From assembly GCF_003635165.1 (NCBI RefSeq), contig NZ_ML058616.1, forward strand, positions 248,001-312,000: a stretch of DNA of 64,000 nucleotides. The letters are read 5' to 3'. The notes under the pieces were generated by a model. It was not told where the DNA came from. It was given only the letters and a program-made list of their open reading frames with translations, and did no database searches. This stretch comes from Burkholderia sp. Nafp2/4-1b (GTDB taxonomy: Bacteria; Pseudomonadota; Gammaproteobacteria; Burkholderiales; Burkholderiaceae). Shown here in pieces: positions 7,938 to 15,541 of the stretch; positions within the stretch are counted from its first letter, which is position 1, and the number at the start of each line of letters is the position of its first letter. The translations under genes and the position numbers were made by a program.

Positions 7938-9245
7938 TCACACCACCGGCCCCGGTTCCTTTTCCCTGCGCAGGATCGCGTACAGGATGATCGCGCCGAA
8001 CGTCGCGGTGCCGATCCCGCCGAGCCCGAAGCCGCCGAACTTCAGCGAGAAGTCGCCGGCGCCGAGCACCAGCGTGACGGCCGCGACGATCAGGTTGCGG
8101 TTGTCGGAGAAATCGACCTTGTTGACGACCCAGATCCGCGCGCCCGTCACCGCGATCAGCCCGAACACGACGATCGACACGCCGCCGAGCACCGGGCCCG
8201 GAATCGTCTGGATCACCGCGCCGAACTTCGGCGAGAAGCCGAGCCCGATCGCGATCAGCGCCGCGATCGCGAACACCAGCGTCGAATAGATGCGCGTGAC
8301 GGCCATCACGCCGATGTTCTCCGCGTAGGTGGTCACGCCCGTGCCGCCGACGCTGCCCGACACGATCGTCGCGAGCCCGTCGCCGATGAACGCGCGGCCG
8401 ACGTAGCGGTCGAGGTTGGTGCCCGTCATCGCGCTGACGGCCTTGATGTGGCCGAGATTCTCCGCGACCAGGATCACCGCGATCGGCGCGAGCATCAGCA
8501 TCGCGTGCGGATCGAAGGCCGGTGCACGGAAGCTCGGCACGCCGAACCATGCGGCCTGCGCGACGATCGCGAAATCGACCGGCTTGCCGAGGCCCATCCC
8601 GTTGGTCGCGATCGCGTAGATCACGTACGCGATCACGAGCCCGACGAGGATCAAAAGGCGCTGCACCATCCCGCGCGCGAACACCGCGACGCCGCCGACG
8701 CACAGCACCGTGACGAGCGCCATCACGGAGTCGAAGGTCGACCCTGACACGCCCTTGACCGCGATCGGCGCGAGGTTCAGCCCGATCACCGCGACCACCG
8801 CACCGGTGACGACGGGCGGCATCAGCGTCTCGATCCAGCGCGTGCCGATTGCCTGCACCAGCGCGCCGAGCGCGACGTACACGACGCCGCACGCGATGAT
8901 CCCGCCGAGCGCGACCGGGATGTCCGGGTTCGGGCCGCTGCCGCCGTAGCCCGTCACCGCGATGACCAGGCCGATGAACGCGAAGCTCGACCCGAGGTAG
9001 CTCGGCACGCGGCCGCCGACCAGCACGAAGAACAGCAGCGTGCCGATGCCCGACATGAAGATGCACAGGTTCGGATCGAAGCCCATCAGCAGCGGCGCGA
9101 GCACGGTCGAACCGAACATCGCGACGACGTGCTGCACGCCCATCGCGACCATCTGCGGCCACGCGAGGCGTTCGTCGGGGCCGACCACGCGCGAAGCCGC
9201 GCCGGTCGGTTGGACCCGCCAGCGCGGGAAGTAGGAATCGGACAT
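7938..9245 (-). CDS. Uracil/xanthine permease family transporter (RutG/UraA-like)
   Basis: A 435-residue nucleobase-cation symporter of the NCS2 family in the inner membrane. Seen: about 14 hydrophobic segments, the start GVQHVVAMFGSTVLAPLLMG with the family QH motif, and NLGHIKAVSAMTG in the middle followed by GTGVTTYAENIGVMAVT, the substrate-binding helix region of UraA/RutG. AGGAGC lies about 12 bases before ATG 9245. It is convergent with the pilus cluster (36-bp gap) and divergent from the cassette at 9581. The likely substrate is uracil or another pyrimidine, by family. Confidence 0.85.
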   Translation of the reverse strand: MSDSYFPRWRVQPTGAASRVVGPDERLAWPQMVAMGVQHVVAMFGSTVLAPLLMGFDPNLCIFMSGIGTLLFFVLVGGRVPSYLGSSFAFIGLVIAVTGYGGSGPNPDIPVALGGIIACGVVYVALGALVQAIGTRWIETLMPPVVTGAVVAVIGLNLAPIAVKGVSGSTFDSVMALVTVLCVGGVAVFARGMVQRLLILVGLVIAYVIYAIATNGMGLGKPVDFAIVAQAAWFGVPSFRAPAFDPHAMLMLAPIAVILVAENLGHIKAVSAMTGTNLDRYVGRAFIGDGLATIVSGSVGGTGVTTYAENIGVMAVTRIYSTLVFAIAALIAIGLGFSPKFGAVIQTIPGPVLGGVSIVVFGLIAVTGARIWVVNKVDFSDNRNLIVAAVTLVLGAGDFSLKFGGFGLGGIGTATFGAIILYAILRREKEPGPVV

Positions 9246-9580
9246 GGGGAAAAGGGCTCCTGTCGAACGCCGGCTGCGGACGGTGCGCCGGTCTGGAATC
9301 TGGCGCGAGTTTACGGAGCGGAAATGGGGCTGGCAAGCAGTGGGCTCGTACACGGCGGCCGAACGGCAGCCATGCAGATTCGAACTCGTCCAATTCACGG
9401 CCTAAGCCGCTCGCCCTAAAGTATCCGGACTGCCCCGCCGCGAGCGTGGCAGCACTGATCCATCGAGCGCCAACAGTAGCTCAACACAAGAAAGCCCGCA
9501 TGAGTGCGCGCAGTTCGCTTGCTCCAGAACACCGGAAAGTGGGCGCATCCGAATGCCAATAAAAACTGGAGAGACAGGAA
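9246..9580. other. 335-bp divergent intergenic region before the sulfur/ATP-grasp cassette
   Basis: No gene is supported. It must hold promoters for the permease (-) and the cassette (+). The base composition changes from GC-rich to more AT-rich toward 9560-9600. TAAAGTAT near 9416 resembles half of a sigma-28 site, but its partner is poor. No integrase, tRNA or direct-repeat boundary was recognised. Confidence 0.4.
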
Positions 9581-10606
9581 TTGATAATCGAGGAAATATC
9601 GCAATGGGACGAAATCGAACAATCGATTTCAGCGCTGAGAAAGCGCGTCGTAATCGACTGCGGCCACGTTTCAGTACGCCGCGACCACCAGGGTTTCTCG
9701 TTTGGCGGCAGCGGAGGGCCCAGCACGTCGACCTTGCAGACATTTGAATTCGGCATAGCACTGCGCCGCCGGCTGGCGTCCGAAGGACGCGAAGCGACAC
9801 TCAGCCTGTGCCTGTCCGATACCTCGCGTCTGCTCGGCGACAGCAAGGAACGCGCGGAACTGGCAACCGCCATTGCAGAGCGGCGCTGGTCCGCGATTTT
9901 GCCGTCCGAATATCTGCGTCGGCTTTCGCAGGACGAATTCGCTCAGACAATCGTGACCCTGCAGACGAGAAACAGCAATCGCTTTTCTGGAGCATTGAAG
10001 AGACTCAAAACCGCGGCATCGCGCAGCGGGTCGTCCGAAGTCTTTTACCGGGAATCCGGAAGCCTGCTCCTGTCGAGTTTCGACGGTGACCGTTTAGCCA
10101 TCAGCACGCCGTTCCTGACCGAATGCGCGAACGAAGACGCCTATTACGAAAATACCGACTGGAGAAGCCCGGGCTATTTTGATCGCGAAGAAGACATTAT
10201 CGCGAGACCCATGACCCGTCTCCTGAGAAGCAGCTTCATCAACCTGTACGAAAAGAGCTCCGGCATTCTCTGTCCGGCCACCTATGGTGGATTGCTGCTC
10301 AATTACGACGAATCCAGCGACCACGTCTGTATCTATTCACGCCGTGATGATCCGCATATCGGCGAAAAAATCCTGCGCGGCGTAATCGCTGCCAATGCGG
10401 TAAGCCGCGACATGTCGCGAACCTTCCTGCAGATCGTATTCCCTGAAATCTCACGAACCCCGGAAATCTCGCTGCTCGACTCAACCCGCTTGAAACGATC
10501 GAACATGTCATGGGCCAGGTTTGCGAGCGAACTGGAGTTGCGGGACGTCTTCAGCCACATGGAGCCGTATGTGGAACGGAAAAACTCGGAGGGCGCGCCG
10601 GCATGA
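9581..10606 (+). CDS. Uncharacterised protein, first gene of the ATP-grasp/desulfurase cassette
   Basis: A 341-residue, apparently soluble protein that I cannot assign to a family. It uses a TTG start at 9581, supported by GGAGAG at 9568-9573. Cysteines are at 27, 77, 182, 231 and 250; a Gly/Ser-rich loop FSFGGSGGPSTST at about 39-51 and the segment ILCPATYGGLLL at 229-240 could be ligand-binding. There is no signal peptide or membrane segment. Codon use and GC are lower than the neighbours (one sampled stretch, 9961-10020, is about 48% G+C), which suggests transfer. It overlaps the next gene by ATGA, so the two proteins probably work together. Confidence 0.75.
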   Translation: MIIEEISQWDEIEQSISALRKRVVIDCGHVSVRRDHQGFSFGGSGGPSTSTLQTFEFGIALRRRLASEGREATLSLCLSDTSRLLGDSKERAELATAIAERRWSAILPSEYLRRLSQDEFAQTIVTLQTRNSNRFSGALKRLKTAASRSGSSEVFYRESGSLLLSSFDGDRLAISTPFLTECANEDAYYENTDWRSPGYFDREEDIIARPMTRLLRSSFINLYEKSSGILCPATYGGLLLNYDESSDHVCIYSRRDDPHIGEKILRGVIAANAVSRDMSRTFLQIVFPEISRTPEISLLDSTRLKRSNMSWARFASELELRDVFSHMEPYVERKNSEGAPA

Positions 10607-11751
10607 ACAAATACTTCGATCACGCTGCCTCCATGGAGGTCTCCGCCAAAGCCTGGCTCGATACGCTGGCCACCTATGGGCCCGGCAATCCGTCCAGCGC
10701 GCACGGCGCGGGCGACCACGCGCGCCGCATCATCAGCGACACCCGTAACCGGATCGCCGGCTATCTCGGGTGTCGCGCCGAACGTATCTATTTCACGTCA
10801 GGCGCCACCGAATCCGCGAATCTCCTGATCCAGGGATATCTATCGACGCTGCGCCGCAAGGAAAGCGCTCGTTCGGAGATCGTCGTGTCGGCGGTCGAGC
10901 ATCCTGCCGTGTATCAGACGGTCATGTCCATGAAGAAGCATGGGTATACCGTCCGGGAACTGCCGGTGAATCGTCATGGCGTCGTCACGAGCCCGCATGT
11001 CGACGCGGCGATCAACGAGCGCACGGCGATGCTCTGCCTAATGGCAGTCAACAACGAAACGGGCGCGATCCAACCCGTTAATGAAGTCGCGTACGCCGTC
11101 AAACACGCCGATCCCGAGATCCTGGTCGTGTGCGACGCAGTGCAGCATTTCGCCAAGTTGGACTGGCAGATCGACCTGGACGTCGTTGACGCCTTGTTCA
11201 TGTCTGGCCATAAAATCGGCGCAGATAAGGGAGTCGGCTGCTTCTACCTGAATGGTCGATTCAAGCTCACGCCGCTCATGTATGGCGGCGCCCAGGAACA
11301 AACTTACCGCCCCGGCACGGAAAACGTATTCGGCATCGGCTTGCTCGGTGCCGCACTCCGACAAGCAATGCGCGCGCCCGCCGACACGCTCGCGCATGTC
11401 AGCGCGCTCGGAGAACGCCTGACTGACGGATTGACCCGGGCCGGCATCGCCTTCGAGCGGCTGGTTCCCGCAGCGGACGCATCGGCGTACATCCTGGCGC
11501 TGGCCTTTCCTGGGGTACCGTCACGGCAAATGATCGCGGATCTGGCCGCGTCGGGATATTGCGTTTCGCAAGGGTCCGCGTGCAGCAGCCATTCACTGGA
11601 GCCATCGCGGGTGCTGTCGGCGATGCGCGTGCCGCCCGAGCACCTCAACAGCCTGATCCGCATTTCCTTTTCGCCGAACCACACCATGCAGGACATCGAC
11701 GGGCTCGCGACACGCATCGTCGAAATCTGTCGCGCGCACAGCGACACCTGA
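10603..11751 (+). CDS. Cysteine desulfurase (NifS/IscS family), cassette copy
   Basis: A 382-residue PLP enzyme of aminotransferase class V that takes sulfur from L-cysteine as a persulfide. All key residues are visible: H100 (AVEHPAV), D178 and Q181 (CDAVQH), the PLP lysine K204 in SGHKIGADKG, and the catalytic C327 in SQGSACSSHSLEPSRVL, followed by the IscS-like tail. It is not next to isc or suf genes, and it is coupled to an unknown gene and followed by an ATP-grasp ligase, so it probably supplies sulfur to a dedicated pathway. The sulfur acceptor is not known. Confidence 0.85.
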   Translation: MNKYFDHAASMEVSAKAWLDTLATYGPGNPSSAHGAGDHARRIISDTRNRIAGYLGCRAERIYFTSGATESANLLIQGYLSTLRRKESARSEIVVSAVEHPAVYQTVMSMKKHGYTVRELPVNRHGVVTSPHVDAAINERTAMLCLMAVNNETGAIQPVNEVAYAVKHADPEILVVCDAVQHFAKLDWQIDLDVVDALFMSGHKIGADKGVGCFYLNGRFKLTPLMYGGAQEQTYRPGTENVFGIGLLGAALRQAMRAPADTLAHVSALGERLTDGLTRAGIAFERLVPAADASAYILALAFPGVPSRQMIADLAASGYCVSQGSACSSHSLEPSRVLSAMRVPPEHLNSLIRISFSPNHTMQDIDGLATRIVEICRAHSDT

Positions 11752-11815
11752 CCGCCGGCAATCCAGAGCGTGCGCGAACGACAACGGGCGCGCGCTCCAC
11801 GAGAGGAGCAAACCC

Positions 11816-13042
11816 ATGAAGGTTCTCATCATCGAGCCGTGTTTCTTCGGCCTCGGTTACATTCAGGCTGCCCGTGCGCTAGGCCTGGAATGCTGGGTGG
11901 TAACCAGCGACGCAACGCACCCGGACCAGTACAAGTATCGCGACCAGGTGCGTGACGTGCTGGTGTGCCCGGTAAACGACGCGCAAGCCGTCAAGCAGAC
12001 GCTGGACGAAGCGGGCCTGCAGTCGACCATCGCGGCCGTGGTCGCCGGCAATCAGTTCGTCACCGTAACGGCCGCGGAACTGGCCGCCATGCTGGGACTG
12101 CGCGGCGTCCCCCCGCTTGCGGCCGAACGCGGCGTCCACAAGGATCTCGCAAGGCACGCGTATCAGCAGGCGGGGGCGCCGTCGCTCGACTACGCGCTAG
12201 TTGCGACCCTGGACGATGCGCAAGCGGCGGCAGCCCGAATAGGCTACCCGCTCGTGATCAAACCGACCAGCGCCGCGTCGAGCAAGGGCGTCACGCTGCT
12301 GCGAGACGAGACCGCGCTCGAACCTGCGTATCGGCAACTGCAGCAAACGGACTTCGGCATGTTCGGCCTGGCACGCCGTACAGAGTATCTGCTCGAGGCG
12401 TTCGCGGACGGTCGCGAGTTCAGCGTCGAACTGGCGTTAGTCGAGGGAACCGTTCGGTTTGCCGGCGTAACGGAGAAATGGGTGACGTCACCGCCGGCCT
12501 TTGTCGAGATCGGTCACATATTCCCCGCGCGCCTCCCCACGCAGCAACGCGAGGCACTGGTCGACGCGGCCCGCGCCGCCACGCAGGCGCTCGGCCTGGA
12601 TACCGGCGTATTTCACATCGAGTTGCGTTGGACGTCGACCGGCCCCCGCATCATCGAGACCAACCCGCGCCCCGGTGGCGATCACATCACAACGCACCTG
12701 GTCCCGCTCGCGACCGGCATCGATCTGTTCAAGCTCCACCTGCAAGCGTTGCTGGGTGGTTCCGAAACGACACCCCGCGCTCGCAACGCGGGGGCGGCCG
12801 TGGGGTTCGTCGTTGCCCCGCGTGAAGGCGTACTGGAAGCGCTCGACGGTTGGGACGACGTCACGCGGCGCGACTACGTCGTCCATTGCGAGCTGGAAAA
12901 GAAACCGGGGGACCGAATTCGTCCACCTGAAAGCTCGGGGGACCGTATCGCCTTCGTTATCGTGACCGGTGACACGGCCGACATCGCGGCCGACCGGGTG
13001 CAAAGGGTACTGCGCGATGTCGTCGTCAGGATCGCACCATGA
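11816..13042 (+). CDS. ATP-grasp carboxylate-amine ligase
   Basis: A 408-residue ATP-grasp enzyme, expected to activate a carboxylate as an acyl phosphate and join it to an amine or thiol. The N-terminal preATP fold is about 1-100. The ATP-binding lysine K149 lies in YPLVIKPTSAASSKGV, and EYLLEAFADGREFSVE at about 190-205 is the hinge or second ATP loop. Metal ligands are E269, E281 and N283 (RIIETNPRPGGD). It resembles L-amino-acid ligases of the BacD type more than purine or biotin enzymes. GAGAGGAG precedes ATG 11816; the stop overlaps the transporter start (ATGA). Confidence 0.8.
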   Translation: MKVLIIEPCFFGLGYIQAARALGLECWVVTSDATHPDQYKYRDQVRDVLVCPVNDAQAVKQTLDEAGLQSTIAAVVAGNQFVTVTAAELAAMLGLRGVPPLAAERGVHKDLARHAYQQAGAPSLDYALVATLDDAQAAAARIGYPLVIKPTSAASSKGVTLLRDETALEPAYRQLQQTDFGMFGLARRTEYLLEAFADGREFSVELALVEGTVRFAGVTEKWVTSPPAFVEIGHIFPARLPTQQREALVDAARAATQALGLDTGVFHIELRWTSTGPRIIETNPRPGGDHITTHLVPLATGIDLFKLHLQALLGGSETTPRARNAGAAVGFVVAPREGVLEALDGWDDVTRRDYVVHCELEKKPGDRIRPPESSGDRIAFVIVTGDTADIAADRVQRVLRDVVVRIAP

Positions 13043-14196
13043 ATCGACCGCTGCTGACGCTGCTCGCCTTCCACGCGCTCGACAAGCTCCTGTTCTTCTC
13101 GATTGCGCCGAACAAACCCATTTCCGCCTGGCAGGCAGGTTGGCTGGATGATTCCGGGCTTGCGCTGTTCTTCGTGATCCAGATCTTCTGCTACCGCCTC
13201 TTCCCTTTGCTGGGCGGATTCCTCGCGGACCGGTATTCGAAATGCTCGACGCTCGCCTTCGGCTCGCTGCTCCAGGCGCTCGGGCTAGCGGCACTGTGTC
13301 AGGCCACCTCGCCGCAGGCGCTGCTCTGTGCGGGCGGACTGGTCGGGATCGGTGGCGGGATCCTGAATCCGGTCATCTATTCGATGCTGAGCCAGGTATC
13401 AGGCCCGGCCGGCAGCCGGGCCTTTTCCACGCACTATCTGCTGATCAACGTCGGGGCACTGGCTGGCCCCCTGTTGCTGTGGCCTGCCTTCGGCAACGCA
13501 TGCCTGTGGCTCCTGCTTCCGGCTGGCGTCGCACTGGCGATCGTACTCGCGTCGCCGGAAGGATCGCGCGCGATGCCGGCACCGCATCGATCCGCGTCCT
13601 GGTTCGCACCGCTGCACGACCCGGTCTTCCTGAGGGTGTTCATCCTGTTCAGCGCGATCTGGGCGTGCTACACGATGATCTTTTCCAGCGCCCCCCTGAT
13701 TGCAGCCGGACTCGGGTGGCGTACCCAAGGCAACGTCTGGCTGGGCGTGAATTCGGCCACGGTCCTCCTCGCGTACCTGTGGACGCTGCGCCGTCCGGCA
13801 AGGCCCGGTATCTCGTGGTCCAGTGTATCGACCGGACTCGCGCTGACCGCGGCCGGCGTCGCGTTGGTGGGCGCAGCACCCACAGGCTGGATCGTCGGGG
13901 CGGGCATTGCCGTATTGAGCATCGGCGAACTCCTGTCGATCCCGGTGCTCTACCATTTGGTTTCCGAACACGCACCCGCGCATGCGCGCAGCCGCTACTT
14001 TGGCTTCATCTGGGTCGCAGGCGCGTTCGGGGAAGCTGGCGCGCAAGCACTGCTTTGGGCGTGTCCGCAGCCACGCACCGTCTGCCTCGTGGCGGCCGCG
14101 ATGTTGACGATCGCAACCCTGACGACGACGCGCAAGGTCAAGGTCCGTGCGGCCGAAATCAACGCCACTGAAAGTCGCGTGCTGTCGACTTCCTAG
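13039..14196 (+). CDS. MFS transporter, POT/PTR-like
   Basis: A 385-residue membrane protein with about 11-12 hydrophobic segments. GGFLADRY (59-66), GIGGGILNP (103-111) and FSTHYLLINVGAL (129-141) resemble the signatures of proton-dependent oligopeptide transporters. The usual ExxERF motif of the first helix is degenerate (ALDKLLFF, 13-20). It is shorter than typical POT proteins. Coupled by ATGA to the ATP-grasp gene, it most likely moves the cassette's product or its peptide-like substrate across the inner membrane; direction is not determined. Confidence 0.75.
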   Translation: MNRPLLTLLAFHALDKLLFFSIAPNKPISAWQAGWLDDSGLALFFVIQIFCYRLFPLLGGFLADRYSKCSTLAFGSLLQALGLAALCQATSPQALLCAGGLVGIGGGILNPVIYSMLSQVSGPAGSRAFSTHYLLINVGALAGPLLLWPAFGNACLWLLLPAGVALAIVLASPEGSRAMPAPHRSASWFAPLHDPVFLRVFILFSAIWACYTMIFSSAPLIAAGLGWRTQGNVWLGVNSATVLLAYLWTLRRPARPGISWSSVSTGLALTAAGVALVGAAPTGWIVGAGIAVLSIGELLSIPVLYHLVSEHAPAHARSRYFGFIWVAGAFGEAGAQALLWACPQPRTVCLVAAAMLTIATLTTTRKVKVRAAEINATESRVLSTS

Positions 14197-14277
14197 CGCG
14201 CGGCCTGATACAGCAGCCGCGGGGGCAAGCGGCCGCGAAGTAAGCGTGCGCTCACATCGAAGCCGGCGCCGCGTGCA

Positions 14278-15519
14278 TCACGGATTGATGTACTGGAACA
14301 GCGACAGGTTCTGCAACTGCACGTAGGCCTTCTGCGCGCCCGTCAGCGCGTTCTGCACCTGCAGGTACTGGCTGATCGTCGTGACCATGTTGGTGCTGGT
14401 CAGGTCGGTCAGGTTGCTGGTCGTCTGCAGCGCCGCGGTCTGGTTGACGGCCTGCATCGCCTTGACTTCCTGCTCGCGGCCGCCGACCGACGCCTGGATC
14501 GTCGTCACGTTGCGCATCGTGTTGCCGACCTTGATCGAACCCGTCATCAACGCGTTCGACAGCGATGCGGCCGCGACGGGGTTGCCGGTCACGGGCGTCT
14601 TCAGCGCCGAGATCATCGAGTCGAGCGTCGAGAAGATGTCCGCGCCGCCGGTCGCTTGCGGGCCGGGCGTCACGGCGAACGTATCGCCGGCGGTCGGCGT
14701 GCCCGACACGGCCACCGTCATCCCGCTGCCGAGCGCGATCGACGCACCCGACGTGTAGGCCTGCGCGGCCGTCGTGGTCGGCGGCTTGGCCGTGCTGTCG
14801 GTCACCGTGTAGGTCGGCGCGGCGGCCGTGCCGCCGAACGTGATCGAGAAATGGTGGCCGTTGGTCGCGGCGGACGGGTCCGTCACCGTGACCGTGGTGA
14901 TCGTGCCGGTGCCGAGGTTGCCGGCGCCGGCCGACGGTACCGGCGCGCTGCCGAGCGACGGCACCGACATGAACACCGCCGAACCGGTGTCGCCCTGCGA
15001 CACGCTGCTCGAATCGCCGATCTGCACCTGGCGCGTGCCCGAGTCGCCGACGTAGCTGATGCTGCCGTTCGGGCTGCTCGTGAACGGCGCCGACGAATTG
15101 TTCAGGCCGGCGAACAGGTAGTTGCCCGCGCCGTCGTTCGAGTTCGCGAGCGTCATCAGCTGGTCGCGATAGCCTTGCAACTGCGTCGCGAGCGCCGAGC
15201 GGTCGCTGTCGGCGAGCGAGCCGTCGCCCGCGTGCACGACGAGCGTCTGCACGCTGGTCAGCACGCTGCTCACGCTCTGCAGCGCCTGGTCCTCGGCCTG
15301 CAGCGACGCGAGCGCGGTGGTCTGGTTGGTCGAGTACTGCGACAGCGTCGCCGACGTCATCGACAGCTGCACGGCCTGCGCGGCGCCGACCGGATTGTCG
15401 GCCGGCGTCTGCAGGCTCGTGCCGCTCGAAATCTGCTGGTACAGCTGCGCGAGCTGCGCCTGCTGGTCGTTCATCTGAGAAACGTTCAGCTGGAAGAACT
15501 GGGCGCTGGAAATTCGCAT
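14278..15519 (-). CDS. flgL: Flagellar hook-associated protein 3 (HAP3, hook-filament junction)
   Basis: A 413-residue secreted junction protein. The start MRISSAQFFQLNVSQMNDQQAQLAQL and the C-terminal helix ending QNLSLFQYINP are the flagellin-like D0/D1 coiled regions of FlgL. The middle (about 170-280) is a Ser/Thr/Gly-rich variable domain, which makes it longer than the enteric protein of about 317 residues. It lies 22 bp after flgK and is presumably co-transcribed from the sigma-28 site before flgK. Confidence 0.93.
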   Translation of the reverse strand: MRISSAQFFQLNVSQMNDQQAQLAQLYQQISSGTSLQTPADNPVGAAQAVQLSMTSATLSQYSTNQTTALASLQAEDQALQSVSSVLTSVQTLVVHAGDGSLADSDRSALATQLQGYRDQLMTLANSNDGAGNYLFAGLNNSSAPFTSSPNGSISYVGDSGTRQVQIGDSSSVSQGDTGSAVFMSVPSLGSAPVPSAGAGNLGTGTITTVTVTDPSAATNGHHFSITFGGTAAAPTYTVTDSTAKPPTTTAAQAYTSGASIALGSGMTVAVSGTPTAGDTFAVTPGPQATGGADIFSTLDSMISALKTPVTGNPVAAASLSNALMTGSIKVGNTMRNVTTIQASVGGREQEVKAMQAVNQTAALQTTSNLTDLTSTNMVTTISQYLQVQNALTGAQKAYVQLQNLSLFQYINP

Positions 15520-15541
15520 CGCTTCTATCCCTCGAATCCGG

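Noticed and set aside
9416..9445. Possible sigma-28 promoter before the cassette
   Set aside because: TAAAGTAT is good but the second half (CGCCGCGA region) matches poorly at the required spacing.
9402..9873. Minus-strand frames opposite the start of the unknown gene
   Set aside because: They lack ribosome sites and overlap the better-supported + strand coding sequence.
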